Numbered from the stretch's first letter, positions 14,304 to 23,735 are shown. The stretch is DNA of 64,000 nt from Planctomycetota bacterium (GCA_022446815.1 JAKVCD010000018.1:37817-101816); one strand, 5' to 3'. Program-made: numbers and translations. Notes: a model not told the origin generated them from the sequence alone.

Positions 14304-16169
14304 ATGACCACGACCAAAGAACCGGGCTCAGACCTACCCCTGCAGCAGCAGGAGTCCGTCGTCATTCGCTTCGCAGGCGACTCTGGCGATGGCATGCAAA
14401 TCACCGGCAACCAATATGCGACCACCTCTGCGGTCGTAGGCAACGACCTCGCCACCATGCCGGACTTCCCCGCGGAGATCCGCGCGCCAGCAGGCACCCG
14501 CGCTGGAGTCTCGGGTTTCCAGCTGGCCTTCTCGGCGAAGGACATCTTCACCCCTGGTGATCGTCCTGACGTCCTGATCGCGATGAACCCTGCGGCCCTC
14601 GTGGAGAACATCAAGGACCTCAAGCCTGACGGGATCGTCGTCTGCAACACAGGCAACTTTGGTGATCGCGACCTAGAGAAGGCGAAGTGCGACACCAACC
14701 CGCTCTTAGACGGGACCCTCGATGGATTCCGTGTCATCGAGGTCGACATGAATCAGCGCGTCAAAGAGGCGCTCGCTGAGACCGACCTCAAGCCTAAGGA
14801 GGTTCAGCGCTGTAAGAACTTCTACACCTTGGGCCTCATGTATTGGCTCTTCAGCCGCCCGCTCCAGCCGACGGAAGATTGGCTCAAGGAGAAGTTCGCG
14901 AAGAAGATGCACCTCGCCGAGGCGAACATCACGGCCATGCGCGCGGGCTTCAACGCTGGCGACATCCAAGAGCTCTTCCAAGGCCGCTACGAGGTCCCGA
15001 AGTGTGACGTGCTCACCCCCGGCACCTACCGCAGCGTGATGGGGAATGAGGCGGTCGCGATCGGCCTCGTCGCTGGCGCCGAGGCGGCGGGCCTCGAGCC
15101 CTTCCTCGGCTCCTACCCGATCACCCCTGCCTCCACGATCCTCGAGAGCTTGGCTGGCATGAAGAACTACGGGGTGAAGACCTTCCAGGCAGAGGACGAG
15201 ATCGCCGCCGTGTGCGCCGCGATCGGCGCCTCGTACGCCGGAGACCTCGGCATCACATCGACCTCTGGCCCCGGCGTCGCCCTGAAGGGCGAGGCGCTCG
15301 GCCTCGCGGTCAGCATTGAGCTGCCGCTCGTGGTCGTAAACGTCCAGCGCGGTGGCCCCTCGACCGGGCTCCCGACGAAGACTGAGCAGGCTGACCTCAT
15401 GCAGGCGATCTTCGGACGCAATGGTGAAGCGCCGATCCCGGTGGTGGCCTGTGCCACACCTGCTGACGCCTTCGACTGTGCTATGGAGGCCGTCCGCATC
15501 GCGACGCAGTACATGACCCCTGTCTTCCTCCTTACCGATGGCTTCATCGCGAACGGAGCTGAGCCTTGGCGCCTCCCTGAGGTCGAGGGTCTGCCTAAGT
15601 TCACGAAGGAGTTCCGTACGGACGCAGAGAACTACCAGCCCTACTCACGCGACGAGAACGGCGCACGCCCTTGGGTGAAGCCCGGGACCCCTGGCCTCGA
15701 GCACCGCGTGGGGGGCATTGAGAAGGCTCACCTCACGGGGAACATCAGCTACGACCCGGACAACCACGAGTTCATGACCAACGCTCGTCAAGAGAAGGTC
15801 ATGGGTATCGCGAACTCGATCCCGACACCTGAGGTGAAGGGAGCGCAGTCTGGCAAGCTCCTCGTGCTCGGCTGGGGCTCGACTTACGGCTCTATCGCCG
15901 ACGCGGTCGAGCGCACGAACGAGGACGAGGACAAGGTCGGGCGCATCCACCTTCGTCACGTCTGGCCGTTGCCGAACGGGCTCGACGAGATCTTCTCTCG
16001 TTATGAGTCGATCCTCATCCCTGAGATGAACCTCGGGCAGCTCGCGCGCCTCCTGCGCAGCGAGTACCCGCAACATGAGTTCCTTTCCTACTCCAAGGTC
16101 CAAGGCCAACCTTTCAGGGCCTATGAGATCACTGCTAAGATCCAAGAGCTCTTGGAGAACAAGTCATGA
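14304..16169 (+). CDS. korA: 2-oxoacid:ferredoxin oxidoreductase, fused gamma-alpha subunit
   Basis: 621 residues. The N-terminal ~200 residues are the gamma (catalytic acceptor) domain (RFAGDSGDGMQITG, TMPDFPAEIRAPAG); from about 240 onward comes the alpha pyrimidine-binding domain (GNEAVAIGLVAGAEAAG, SYPITPASTILE) and the TSGPGVALKGEALGLAV segment, which is the typical Rossmann stretch of KorA. With the beta subunit it forms an alpha2-beta2 complex that decarboxylates a 2-oxoacid, probably 2-oxoglutarate, to the acyl-CoA while reducing ferredoxin or another low-potential carrier. There is no 4Fe-4S delta domain in the window, so this is the two-subunit type. The stop overlaps korB by ATGA. 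Confidence 0.92.
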   Translation: MTTTKEPGSDLPLQQQESVVIRFAGDSGDGMQITGNQYATTSAVVGNDLATMPDFPAEIRAPAGTRAGVSGFQLAFSAKDIFTPGDRPDVLIAMNPAALVENIKDLKPDGIVVCNTGNFGDRDLEKAKCDTNPLLDGTLDGFRVIEVDMNQRVKEALAETDLKPKEVQRCKNFYTLGLMYWLFSRPLQPTEDWLKEKFAKKMHLAEANITAMRAGFNAGDIQELFQGRYEVPKCDVLTPGTYRSVMGNEAVAIGLVAGAEAAGLEPFLGSYPITPASTILESLAGMKNYGVKTFQAEDEIAAVCAAIGASYAGDLGITSTSGPGVALKGEALGLAVSIELPLVVVNVQRGGPSTGLPTKTEQADLMQAIFGRNGEAPIPVVACATPADAFDCAMEAVRIATQYMTPVFLLTDGFIANGAEPWRLPEVEGLPKFTKEFRTDAENYQPYSRDENGARPWVKPGTPGLEHRVGGIEKAHLTGNISYDPDNHEFMTNARQEKVMGIANSIPTPEVKGAQSGKLLVLGWGSTYGSIADAVERTNEDEDKVGRIHLRHVWPLPNGLDEIFSRYESILIPEMNLGQLARLLRSEYPQHEFLSYSKVQGQPFRAYEITAKIQELLENKS

Positions 16170-17164
16170 GTGAGACACAGACCCTTAAGAAGAAAGACTT
16201 CCAGTCAGATCAGGAGGTCCGCTGGTGCCCCGGCTGCGGAGACTACGCCATCCTGAGCGCTGTTCAGGGTGTCTGCGCAGATCTGGGATACTCCCGTGAA
16301 GAGACCGTCTTCGTGAGCGGGATCGGCTGTTCAAGCCGCTTCCCGTACTACATGAACACTTACGGTTTCCACACCATCCACGGCCGCGCTCCGGGCTTCG
16401 CTACGGGGATCAAGATGGCTAACCCGGACCTCAACGTCTGGCTGGTGACAGGAGACGGCGACGGGATGTCTATCGGAGGTAACCACCTCGCTCACATCTT
16501 GCGCCGGAACGTCAACATCAACGTCTTGCTCTTCAACAACGAGGTCTACGGTCTCACGAAGGGCCAGTACTCGCCTACCTCTCCGGTGGGGCAGAAGACG
16601 AAGACCTCGCCCCTCGGGAGCATCGATCGCCCCTTCAACCCGATCAACTTTGCGCTCGGTGCTAACGCGACCTTCGTTGCCAGGACGATCGACACGCACG
16701 TGAAGCACATGTCGGCGGTCCTCAAGGAGGCCGCTGCTCATGAGGGTACCTCCTTCGTCGAGATCTATCAGAACTGCGTGATCTTCAATGATGGCTGCTT
16801 CGACGACGTCGCAGACCGCAAGATCCGTGATGACATGACCATCGATCTCCGCCCTGGCGAGACCCTCACGTACGGAAAGGAGCTCGACAAGGGACTCCGC
16901 TTCAACGGCTGGGGGCTCGAGCGCTGCTCGGCTGACGAGGCGTCCACCTGGGACTCGACTGTCGAGTCAACGGCTCCCTCCGTGATGATGGGAGAGCTCG
17001 CGAACGAGGCGGAGATGCCGCGTCCGATCGGGATCTTCCGTCAGGTCAACTCTCCGGTCTTCGAGTCAGAGACCGAGCGTCAGATCGCTGTGGCCAAGGA
17101 GGCCAAGGGCGAGGGCAAGCTGCGCGACCTCATCTTCCAGGGCAACACCTGGGAGGTCGAGTAA
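16166..17164 (+). CDS. korB: 2-oxoacid:ferredoxin oxidoreductase beta subunit
   Basis: 332 residues. WCPGCGDYAIL (Cys-x-x-Cys cluster ligands), GIGCSSRFPYY, HGRAPGFATGIKMA and VTGDGDGMSIGG (the TPP/Mg binding GDGD motif) identify the thiamine diphosphate subunit. The motif NNEVYGLTKGQ completes the TPP site. It is translationally coupled to korA. The Cys set, with a further Cys near residue 206, could bind one 4Fe-4S cluster. The enzyme suits a reductive or oxygen-tolerant 2-oxoglutarate step of the TCA cycle. The C-terminal ~70 residues (after RHQV-type ending) are charged and variable. Confidence 0.92.
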   Translation: MSETQTLKKKDFQSDQEVRWCPGCGDYAILSAVQGVCADLGYSREETVFVSGIGCSSRFPYYMNTYGFHTIHGRAPGFATGIKMANPDLNVWLVTGDGDGMSIGGNHLAHILRRNVNINVLLFNNEVYGLTKGQYSPTSPVGQKTKTSPLGSIDRPFNPINFALGANATFVARTIDTHVKHMSAVLKEAAAHEGTSFVEIYQNCVIFNDGCFDDVADRKIRDDMTIDLRPGETLTYGKELDKGLRFNGWGLERCSADEASTWDSTVESTAPSVMMGELANEAEMPRPIGIFRQVNSPVFESETERQIAVAKEAKGEGKLRDLIFQGNTWEVE

Positions 17165-17178
17165 GCGCTCTCCGTGCG

Positions 17179-17196
17179 AGCGCCCCTCGGGGCGCT
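17179..17196. terminator. Stem-loop between convergent korB and downstream gene
   Basis: AGCGCCC-CTCG-GGGCGCT is a perfect 7-bp GC-rich hairpin, 14 bases past the korB stop and touching the stop of the opposite gene. No T-tract is present on either side, so it may be a two-way, Rho-assisted end. Confidence 0.4.
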
Positions 17197-17470
17197 AGCT
17201 CAGCTTCTCGATGTCGCCCAAGGGGCGCCAGCGGGTGACTTGGGTGGCGTCCACCTTCAAGTCGCGATGCTTCACGTCCACGCCATAGGTGGCGGTCTCG
17301 CGGATGTAGTGCTCAGGGTCTGAGCCCTCTTCAGGCTCGTAGACGTCGACGTCGTGGAGGAGGGCTTCGAAGCCGTTCGACTCGTCGAAGCGGCCAATGT
17401 ACACGGTGCCTGAGGTGGTCTCGATGACGAGGTTCATCCCGTGCGGTGCGTCGGAGAGGTTCTGGCTCAT
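17195..17470 (-). CDS. Small conserved-looking cytoplasmic protein, unknown
   Basis: 91 residues from ATG at 17470 (MSQNLSDAPHGMN); a longer TTG start at 17512 would overlap the upstream gene's stop and was not chosen. The N-terminal part NLVIETTSGTVYIGRF reads like a small beta-barrel (Sm/LSM or SH3-like) fold, with strand-turn-strand pattern, followed by DVDVYEPEEG and a C-terminal VTRWRPLGDIEKL. I do not recognise the family. It follows the outer-membrane barrel gene by 38 bases and is probably on the same - strand transcript. Confidence 0.6.
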   Translation of the reverse strand: MSQNLSDAPHGMNLVIETTSGTVYIGRFDESNGFEALLHDVDVYEPEEGSDPEHYIRETATYGVDVKHRDLKVDATQVTRWRPLGDIEKLS

Positions 17471-17508
17471 AGTTCTATCGGTGAGGGGTGCGGTGGAGGA
17501 GTCTAGCT

Positions 17509-19680
17509 TCAAAACCTGAGGGTGTAGCCGAACTTCAGGGCCAGCCCTGTCCGCTCCGGCGCGAAGCGGTCATCCATGGTGTTCCAGGACTGGTTGAGGA
17601 CGATGAAGAGCTCCTTCCCGGGCTCGAAGATGTGCCAGAGCCGGCTGTTCAGACCGACGTCCTCGCTCTCGTCATCGTACTGGACGAAGTTGAACCAAGA
17701 GGTGTCCGGAGAGAACTGTACGTCAGCGCGCAGGCGGAGGACGTTCACGTCGAAGGCGCCCCCAGTGAGCTCAATCTCGTTCCGCTCGAGCTCTAGGCCG
17801 AGCTGTGTGCCCGCTCCGAGGTTCCAGTCAAGCTCTACGCCGAAGTCGACTCGCTCGCCGTCGTAGAACTCGCCAAAGTCGATCCCAGTCTCAACGGAGA
17901 GGGGCCGCTTGCTGCTCGTCTCGTATTCGACACCCCAGCGCAGGTAGTCGTAGTCACCTACGGCGATCTCGACGTCGTCCTGTATGTCCCAAGGCTCGGT
18001 GAGGACCTCTCGCAGCTGCTTGACGTCGAAGTCGAGGGAGTCGCCGCTCTCCCATTCGACGCGGAAGAGAGTCGCGTGCAGTCGCTCAGTCTCTACGTTG
18101 CCGTCTAGGTCGGTATAGACGGTCGGGTGGAGGCCAACACCGACCTGCCTGATGTTCGTGCGCGGGCGTGGACTGTAGTCGAAGCTGCCAGAGTACTTCC
18201 GAATGCCGGAGCGGCGGATGAAGCCTAGGGCTGGGTCAAAGTCCTCTCCGACCTCCGTGTAGGACAGGGAGAGGTCGACGATGTCGTTCGGGTACGAGAC
18301 GCTCGCGTAGTAAGCCTCGTCGGTGTCCGCGCCGTTCTCAGCGGTGAGCCCGTAGGCAGAGAGGCGGAGGTTCTTGTCGCTCAGGAACTCACTCGTCCGG
18401 TAGTTGACGTCAGCTCCAATGGTCGCACCCTCTCCGCCAGCCGGGTTCCCGTGCGTCCAGATGAGCCCCGCGTCAGACTGCTCACCTAGGTTCTTTGATA
18501 AGCGCCCGACGAAGAGGCTCTGCGAGCCTAGCGAGGCGGGGTCGCCATCGTCGTCTGTGTATGCGAGCGCTCCAGCTTGGACGTTGAGCAGACCGAGTGA
18601 GTAGCCGTCTGTCTGCGTCGTGAAGCGGGCGGCGACGTCTAGGGGCACCTCACGATTGTCAAAGAGGCCCATCCGCCGACTAAAGAAGGGGGAGAGGTCA
18701 CCACCGCGGCCCCGTCTGCCACCGGTCGAGGGGCCAAAGAAGAACACGCCCGAGTCCTCGAGGAAGAAGTCTCGCTTCTCTTGGTAGTAGAGCGGGAAGC
18801 GGGTGAGGTTCACGCGACGATCATCGACCTCAGTCTCAGCGAAGTCTGTGTTCAGCGAGACGCTCAGCTTGGTCCGAGGTGAGAAGCGGTAGAGGAGGTC
18901 GAGTCCAGCGTCGAGGTTGGTGTCTGTCTCAGAGGTCGCGCGATCGCGCTCGCCATCGACAGTCAGGAAGGGGATGACGTCTAGTCCGAGCCCCTGCTCG
19001 AGCGGGGGCACTTGGCCTAACGTGCCAGCGTGTGCGACAGAGAAGAAGGAGATGCTAGTACTCGGCGTCGCCCAGCGGCTCTCCTCCTCCTTACGCCTGA
19101 TGTGGCGGCGGATGTTGAAGCCCCACTCTGTGCCCTCTGGGTCGAAGTTGAGGGTCGCGTAGGGGATGGCCATCTCTGAGAAGTAGCCCTCCTCAGTGAC
19201 GGTCGTGCGGCCCTTCCAGAGTCCGTTCCAAGGCTTGTTGAAGTTGGAGCCGTTCTTCGTGACGAGGGCGTCTCCGCGCGAGCCGGCAGCGCTCATCTGG
19301 AACCAGAAGGCGTTGCGGTCATCACTGAAGGTGTCGAGGAGCAGCTCAAAGCGGTCGTCCGCGTTAAGCCTCGCATCTCTCGACATGTTGACCTCACGGA
19401 TCAGTTCGGGCTCTGAGTCGTAGCAAGAGACCCCTAGAAAGAGCTCCTCTGGACCGAAGCAGAAGCGCACCTCTGTGCGTTCTGAGGCGGAGGCGCCTGT
19501 ATCTGGCAAGACCTGACGGAGACCGGTGAGCGGCGGGATTCGCTGCCAGACAGCTTCATCGAGGACGCCGTCAATAGTGGGCGTAGGCTCGTTAAGCCTT
19601 AGGGATGAGGCCGCGTGGGTGGGCAGCTCTTGGGGGAGCGGGAACGCGGTCGCGGTGAGCAGGAGGGCGTTGAGAGACAT
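17509..19680 (-). CDS. Outer-membrane beta-barrel protein with CBM9/DOMON-like N-terminal domain (DUF5916-like)
   Basis: 723 residues from the ATG at 19680, which gives the signal MSLNALLLTATAFPLPQELP; a TTG-type upstream extension was rejected. Residues ~30-220 form a carbohydrate-binding family 9-like beta-sandwich (TIDGVLDEAVWQRIPP is the typical CBM9 opening; FYWFQMSAAG-type core). From ~270 to the end alternating aromatic strands (YRFSPRTKLSVSL, FPLYYQEKRDFFLEDSG) and the final Phe after LKFGYTLRF indicate an outer-membrane barrel. The phrase YYQEKRDFFLE is a hallmark of DUF5916 proteins. The role is uncertain; binding of a glycan at the surface or uptake are reasonable guesses. Confidence 0.75.
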   Translation of the reverse strand: MSLNALLLTATAFPLPQELPTHAASSLRLNEPTPTIDGVLDEAVWQRIPPLTGLRQVLPDTGASASERTEVRFCFGPEELFLGVSCYDSEPELIREVNMSRDARLNADDRFELLLDTFSDDRNAFWFQMSAAGSRGDALVTKNGSNFNKPWNGLWKGRTTVTEEGYFSEMAIPYATLNFDPEGTEWGFNIRRHIRRKEEESRWATPSTSISFFSVAHAGTLGQVPPLEQGLGLDVIPFLTVDGERDRATSETDTNLDAGLDLLYRFSPRTKLSVSLNTDFAETEVDDRRVNLTRFPLYYQEKRDFFLEDSGVFFFGPSTGGRRGRGGDLSPFFSRRMGLFDNREVPLDVAARFTTQTDGYSLGLLNVQAGALAYTDDDGDPASLGSQSLFVGRLSKNLGEQSDAGLIWTHGNPAGGEGATIGADVNYRTSEFLSDKNLRLSAYGLTAENGADTDEAYYASVSYPNDIVDLSLSYTEVGEDFDPALGFIRRSGIRKYSGSFDYSPRPRTNIRQVGVGLHPTVYTDLDGNVETERLHATLFRVEWESGDSLDFDVKQLREVLTEPWDIQDDVEIAVGDYDYLRWGVEYETSSKRPLSVETGIDFGEFYDGERVDFGVELDWNLGAGTQLGLELERNEIELTGGAFDVNVLRLRADVQFSPDTSWFNFVQYDDESEDVGLNSRLWHIFEPGKELFIVLNQSWNTMDDRFAPERTGLALKFGYTLRF

Positions 19681-19777
19681 GTCGATCTCGGGCCGGGGAT
19701 GGTCGCAGATGGCGCAGCGAGCGCCAGGCAAAACCTTTGGGAACTCTCCTCGCGCTGCGGCTCGCTGGAGAAAGAAA

Positions 19778-19811
19778 AAGGGCGGGAGTCGGAGGCCCGA
19801 CTCCCGCCCTT
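19778..19811 (-). terminator. Strong intrinsic terminator of the 19838-21436 gene
   Basis: A perfect 15-bp stem (arms 19778-19792 and 19797-19811) closes on a 4-base loop. On the - strand it is followed at once by CTTTTTCTTT. It lies 26 bases past the stop codon of the secreted-protein gene. This is the clearest intrinsic terminator in the window. Confidence 0.9.
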
Positions 19812-19837
19812 CAGATCAAGCGGGTCGCTTCAGGTCA

Positions 19838-21436
19838 CTAGTTCTGGAAGGTGACGCTGAGGCCGGTCGAGAGGTTGAAGGTCGCACCTCCGGCCGGGGG
19901 GTCGCGGAACCAGCACTGGAACTTCCAGGTCGAACCCGGAGTGAGGTTGTTCGAGTGCGGAGCGACCGTGTTGTCGACGCTGTGCATGATGTTGAAGAAG
20001 TTGTCGGACTGCTCGACGGGCAAGCGACTCACGCCTCCACCAACACAACGGACGCCGTTACCGAAAGGGATCTCGATCTCGTTCGGGCCGTAGTAGAAGA
20101 TTCCGAACTGGTTGACCGGGACCGGCGAGGCGCCGAGGACGAGGTCGTTCGCGGCGACGCTGTTTGAACCGCTCGAGTAGATCTGCGCGAAGCCGCCAGA
20201 GGAGTTCTGGTTGCTGACACAGTAGCTGTAGACGTCCGGGGGCGTACCGGGCGCCTTGACCGGGCAGGTCAGCGCGCTAGCCACACCGGGCTCGTACATG
20301 CCAAGAGTGGCGGTGACGTCTTCGGGCTGAGCAGCCGTCGTGAAGCCGAAGCTGTAGGTGGTGCCCCAGCGGATGGCGTTTCCGTTCGCGTTCTGGTTGT
20401 AGGTCGTCGCGGCTTCCCAGCGGATCTCGCCGTTAGCGATGGTGTGGGTCCAGTCGGTGTTGTCCTGAATCTCGCCTGAGTGGTAGATGACGTCGTTGAA
20501 GTACACGTCGGTCAGGTCAGTGCCAGGCGCGATCGGAATGGTGAAGTCGCCCACACCCTGCTTGGAGTTGTGGTTGTAGATGCAGTAGTTGTAAGTGTAG
20601 GTGCCATCGCCGTTGTCGATGGTGTTGTACGCAACGTGGTACCAGCCGTGGACGCCAGCGCCGCCTTCGTTGTCGTTCTGGACGGTGATGACGGACACGC
20701 CGGGGGCGTTAGCGCGCCATGCGAAGAGGGGCGCTTGCCCGACGTTCGTGGGGCCGTCGCCATCAAGGTTTGTCGCGGAGACGACGTTGAGCTTACGCCA
20801 AGAGCCGTTGTTGAAGCCGTTGCCAGCCATCTGGTCGTGCTCCGAGATGTAGAGGCTCGAGCCGAAGTACATGGCGCCAGGGTTCTGGGAGGGCTGAATG
20901 TCAGAGTCAGCGACTTGCAGGCGACCACGGATGGCGCTGGGCCCCGAGGGGCTGCTGTAGGGGTAAGTGATCCGGCCCGTGGTGGGGCTGATCTCGTGCT
21001 TCGGGCCACCGCTGGAGCCGTCATTCAAGGACGCCCAATAGGTGTCTGCGCAGCCGATGCCGAGGGTGTTGCAGGGCGTGCCTTGGCACTGACCACAGCC
21101 GGGCTCGCTCACAGCGCAGAAGCCGTGCTTGAGCCAGCTCTGGCCGATCTGCTCAAAGCGACCGTCCTTGAGGCGGTACATGCTCTGGCCGATGACAGGG
21201 TGGTTGATGTTGTTCGACTGCCAGAGGACAGTCTGATCACCGACATTGCAGGACTGGGTCGCGAGGCTGTATGCACGGATGCCGTTGGCAGTGCCCCAGT
21301 AGCGGATGTCGTTGGTGTTACTGCCGTCGACGCCGAGCTGATGTACGACGATGTCGGGGCCGACCTGCGCGTTCGCGAGGCCAGTGAGGAGGAGGCAGAA
21401 AGCTGCCGCCTTCATGGCGAATTGCTTGATCTTCAT
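19838..21436 (-). CDS. Secreted protein with planctomycete C-terminal beta-sandwich domain
   Basis: 532 residues from ATG at 21436 (MKIKQFAMKAAAFCLLLTGL signal, AGAAAGT-type ribosome context GAAAGAGAAACTCCCC upstream). The middle (residues ~30-370) is rich in Asn/Gly/Tyr with few motifs: VHQLGVDGSNTNDIRYWG, GGAGVHGWYHVAYNTIDNG. Cys are paired (QCQGTPCNTLGIGC), suggesting disulfides. The C-terminal ~130 residues (YCVSNQNSSGGFAQIYSSGS, NQFGIFYYGPN, FQCWFRDPPAGG) match a domain repeatedly seen at the ends of secreted planctomycete proteins. It has its own terminator and a long AT-rich upstream region, so it is a single-gene unit. Function unknown; a surface structural or adhesive protein is plausible. 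Confidence 0.72.
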   Translation of the reverse strand: MKIKQFAMKAAAFCLLLTGLANAQVGPDIVVHQLGVDGSNTNDIRYWGTANGIRAYSLATQSCNVGDQTVLWQSNNINHPVIGQSMYRLKDGRFEQIGQSWLKHGFCAVSEPGCGQCQGTPCNTLGIGCADTYWASLNDGSSGGPKHEISPTTGRITYPYSSPSGPSAIRGRLQVADSDIQPSQNPGAMYFGSSLYISEHDQMAGNGFNNGSWRKLNVVSATNLDGDGPTNVGQAPLFAWRANAPGVSVITVQNDNEGGAGVHGWYHVAYNTIDNGDGTYTYNYCIYNHNSKQGVGDFTIPIAPGTDLTDVYFNDVIYHSGEIQDNTDWTHTIANGEIRWEAATTYNQNANGNAIRWGTTYSFGFTTAAQPEDVTATLGMYEPGVASALTCPVKAPGTPPDVYSYCVSNQNSSGGFAQIYSSGSNSVAANDLVLGASPVPVNQFGIFYYGPNEIEIPFGNGVRCVGGGVSRLPVEQSDNFFNIMHSVDNTVAPHSNNLTPGSTWKFQCWFRDPPAGGATFNLSTGLSVTFQN

Positions 21437-21782
21437 GGGGAGTTTCTCTTTCGAACTTTGGTTAGTTGCATGGCACCCAGCGTGTCTTCCAGAGACCACG
21501 TTGGAGCCCAAATCGCTTCTAGGGTCCCCTCTGGACCATCGTTTGGCCATCGGGGGTACCCCTTTCATTGTGTCCTATAACCCGTGTTTTTGCGGGATAT
21601 ATGCCTGAATCAGCACCCAAGGTGCGAGTTCTGGAGGGACAACTTTACCTGCAGTAGATGTCTCGGAAGCTCAACGTGTTCCGTAAGACCCATGTTTCGA
21701 CGTTCAAAACACGCCTTTTTGAGGTGGTGGGGCGCGATTTCAGCTATCCCCCCCTCTGAAATTTGCTGAAAAAAAAACCTCG
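21437..21782 (-). promoter_or_regulatory. Intergenic region with probable promoter of the secreted-protein gene
   Basis: 346 bases, less GC-rich than its surroundings. On the - strand it contains TTATAGGACA (around 21571-21580) as a possible -10 element and CCCGcaaaaacaCGGG as a small hairpin next to it. At the other end a run of nine T (- strand, 21772-21780) directly follows the stop of the upstream polyferredoxin gene, preceded by three CGAGGTT repeats, and may serve as its transcription end. No gene was found here. Confidence 0.35.
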
Positions 21783-23723
21783 CTAACCTCGGCGAACCTC
21801 GGCTTCTCTGCGGAGACGGGCGGCCTCAGCCTCCTCTCCGGCGCGCCGCGCACACTCGGCCATGAGCTCCCAGGGCGCAGGGTCGAGCGGGGCGCCCTCT
21901 GCTGCGAGGGCGGCTTGCTCTTTGGCCTCCTCGAAGCGCTCCAAGGCCAAGAGCGCGCTGGCTAGGAGGAGCCGCGTCCCTGGATCATCCCGCTCGGCTA
22001 GGGCGAGCTCGTACTGTGCCGCGCCCTCTTCGAGTCGACCGAGCTGGCAGAGCATCCCCGCTAGGTTCTCGCGGGCTTGGAGGGAGCGCGAGTCCGCAGC
22101 CAGGGTGCGCTCAAAGAGCGCCACGGCAGACTCCGGGTCGTTCGCCATGGCTCGGAGCACCCCAAGCATGTATAGCAGCTCTGCGCGCTCCCCAGCCTCT
22201 TCGATCCCTGCGCGCAGGGCCGCCTCTGCCTTGGCGGGCTCTCCCTTTTGATAGAGGAGGAACTCAGCGAGGTCTTTGCGCGAGTCGATACGCAACGGCT
22301 CACGTGAGATCGCGCTCCGAAGCTCCCGCTCGTAGCCCTCTACATCACCGCGAAGGAGCGCGGCCCAAGCGAGGCGGCGCGCGTTGTTTGCGCTTGGCAC
22401 GAGCGCCCAAGCCTCTAGGAAGCTCGCGTCAGCCTCCATCTGCTCGAGGAGCACCGAGTCTCGCCGGCTGAGTGGTGCGCTTTGCGGACGCCAGGCTTCT
22501 CTCATAGCTTGGGTCGCTTCAAAGGAGGCCTCCGCCTGCCCCTCTCTCAGCTGAACCATCGCGCTATGGACCCAAAAGAGTCCGAAGAGCGCGCTGCAGC
22601 AGAGGAAGGTGCGTCCGCTACTTGTGAGCGCGCCCGCGGTCTTCAGGGCCGAGGCCTGCATGCGGACGCTCTCCTGTGTCAGGAGCCGCACGCAGAGGAG
22701 CCCTAGGAAAGCGAGAGTGGATGCGAGCCCTAGGGCGAGGAGAAAGGGCACCGCACCATAGAGGCCGCGGAAGGTGAAGAAGGCGGCTGTGAAGAAGAAG
22801 ACGAGCAGTAGCTCCTCGCGACCAGAGAGCTCTCTCCAGCGAGAGAGCTTCCCTGCAGGGATAGACGCTGTCTTGGCGTGAGCTGGGCGGTCTTCTCTTG
22901 GAGCCTTGGCGACCTTCCCGAACCCGAAGTACAAGGCGTCCTTGGGGCAGACGCTGACGCAGTCCATGCACTTCATGCAGCCAGAGTCGATCACCTGCCC
23001 ATAGTCACGGACCTCTGCAGCCACCTGGACATTCGAGGAGCAGGTCGCTGTGCAGTGTCCGCAGCCCTCACAAGCGTCGGTGACACGGATGCGACCCGGG
23101 GCGACCTTGTCGACGAGGCCAAAGAGCGCCCCATAAGGGCATGCGTACGTGCAGAAGCCCTTCGCTCCGAGGAAGTAGACGATCACGAAGCCGCACACTG
23201 CGAAGGTCAAGAGGGCGATAGGCCAGGGGGGGAAGGTGTCCCAGAAGCCGGAGGTCGTCCACTCTGTTCTGCCTTGGGAGAAGTCGTCGCCGATCCAGAG
23301 CCGGTAGGCCACCGGCCACAGGAACATGTAGACGAAGGCTACCGCGGGGACAAAGAGCAAGGCACGTGAACGAAGCGGCTTAGGACGGATCCCCACCTTG
23401 AGCAGCATCGCCCGGCAGAGGTCCTGCAGCGCGACGATGTGGCAGGCCCAGCCGCAAAAGAAGCGACCGAAGATCGCCGTCAGCAAGGTCCCTGCGAGGA
23501 AGAAGACGAGGCCCGCGTTTACGACGGAGTGCTTGGAGTACTCCATCGCCTCGGAGGGCTCGAGGGGGGTTAGGGTCTCGCCCGTGTAGTACCAGTGCGC
23601 GATGTGCGCTGCGATCGCGACGTGAACGAGGACGAGCACGAGCGCTCTCGCTCGGCTCGCTCGGGAGCGCGCGATCTGGGTCCCAGGGACCTTCTCGCGA
23701 TCTTCAGTCGTGCAGGAGCTCAC
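21783..23723 (-). CDS. Membrane polyferredoxin (NapH/NosR/CcoG-like) fused to TPR domain
   Basis: 646 residues. The N-terminal half has about five membrane helices (about 28-48, 68-88, 118-140, 170-190) with FCGWACH and FCTYACPYG motifs and a two-cluster ferredoxin insert: CEGCGHCTATC and CMKCMDCVSVCPKDAL, i.e. two 4Fe-4S sites. Two more helices follow (about 305-345). From residue ~420 to the end TPR-like helices repeat (AKAEAALRAGIEEAGERAEL, AVALFERTLAADSRS, AAQYELALAERDDPG). Polyferredoxins of this type pass electrons across the membrane or help assemble cytochrome oxidases (CcoG). The TPR half would give a soluble docking surface. No partner reductase is adjacent. The fusion is unusual compared with NapH, which ends after the ferredoxin part. 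Confidence 0.78.
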   Translation of the reverse strand: MSSCTTEDREKVPGTQIARSRASRARALVLVLVHVAIAAHIAHWYYTGETLTPLEPSEAMEYSKHSVVNAGLVFFLAGTLLTAIFGRFFCGWACHIVALQDLCRAMLLKVGIRPKPLRSRALLFVPAVAFVYMFLWPVAYRLWIGDDFSQGRTEWTTSGFWDTFPPWPIALLTFAVCGFVIVYFLGAKGFCTYACPYGALFGLVDKVAPGRIRVTDACEGCGHCTATCSSNVQVAAEVRDYGQVIDSGCMKCMDCVSVCPKDALYFGFGKVAKAPREDRPAHAKTASIPAGKLSRWRELSGREELLLVFFFTAAFFTFRGLYGAVPFLLALGLASTLAFLGLLCVRLLTQESVRMQASALKTAGALTSSGRTFLCCSALFGLFWVHSAMVQLREGQAEASFEATQAMREAWRPQSAPLSRRDSVLLEQMEADASFLEAWALVPSANNARRLAWAALLRGDVEGYERELRSAISREPLRIDSRKDLAEFLLYQKGEPAKAEAALRAGIEEAGERAELLYMLGVLRAMANDPESAVALFERTLAADSRSLQARENLAGMLCQLGRLEEGAAQYELALAERDDPGTRLLLASALLALERFEEAKEQAALAAEGAPLDPAPWELMAECARRAGEEAEAARLRREAEVRRG

Positions 23724-23735
23724 GTCTCCTCAATA

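Noticed and set aside
20480..21580. + strand open frame of 366 residues opposite the secreted-protein gene
   Set aside because: Shadow of the 19838-21436 gene, which has a signal peptide, a terminator and a recognisable C-terminal domain.
21772..21780. T9 tract (- strand) after the polyferredoxin gene as an intrinsic terminator
   Set aside because: No stable stem precedes it; noted only within the intergenic entry.
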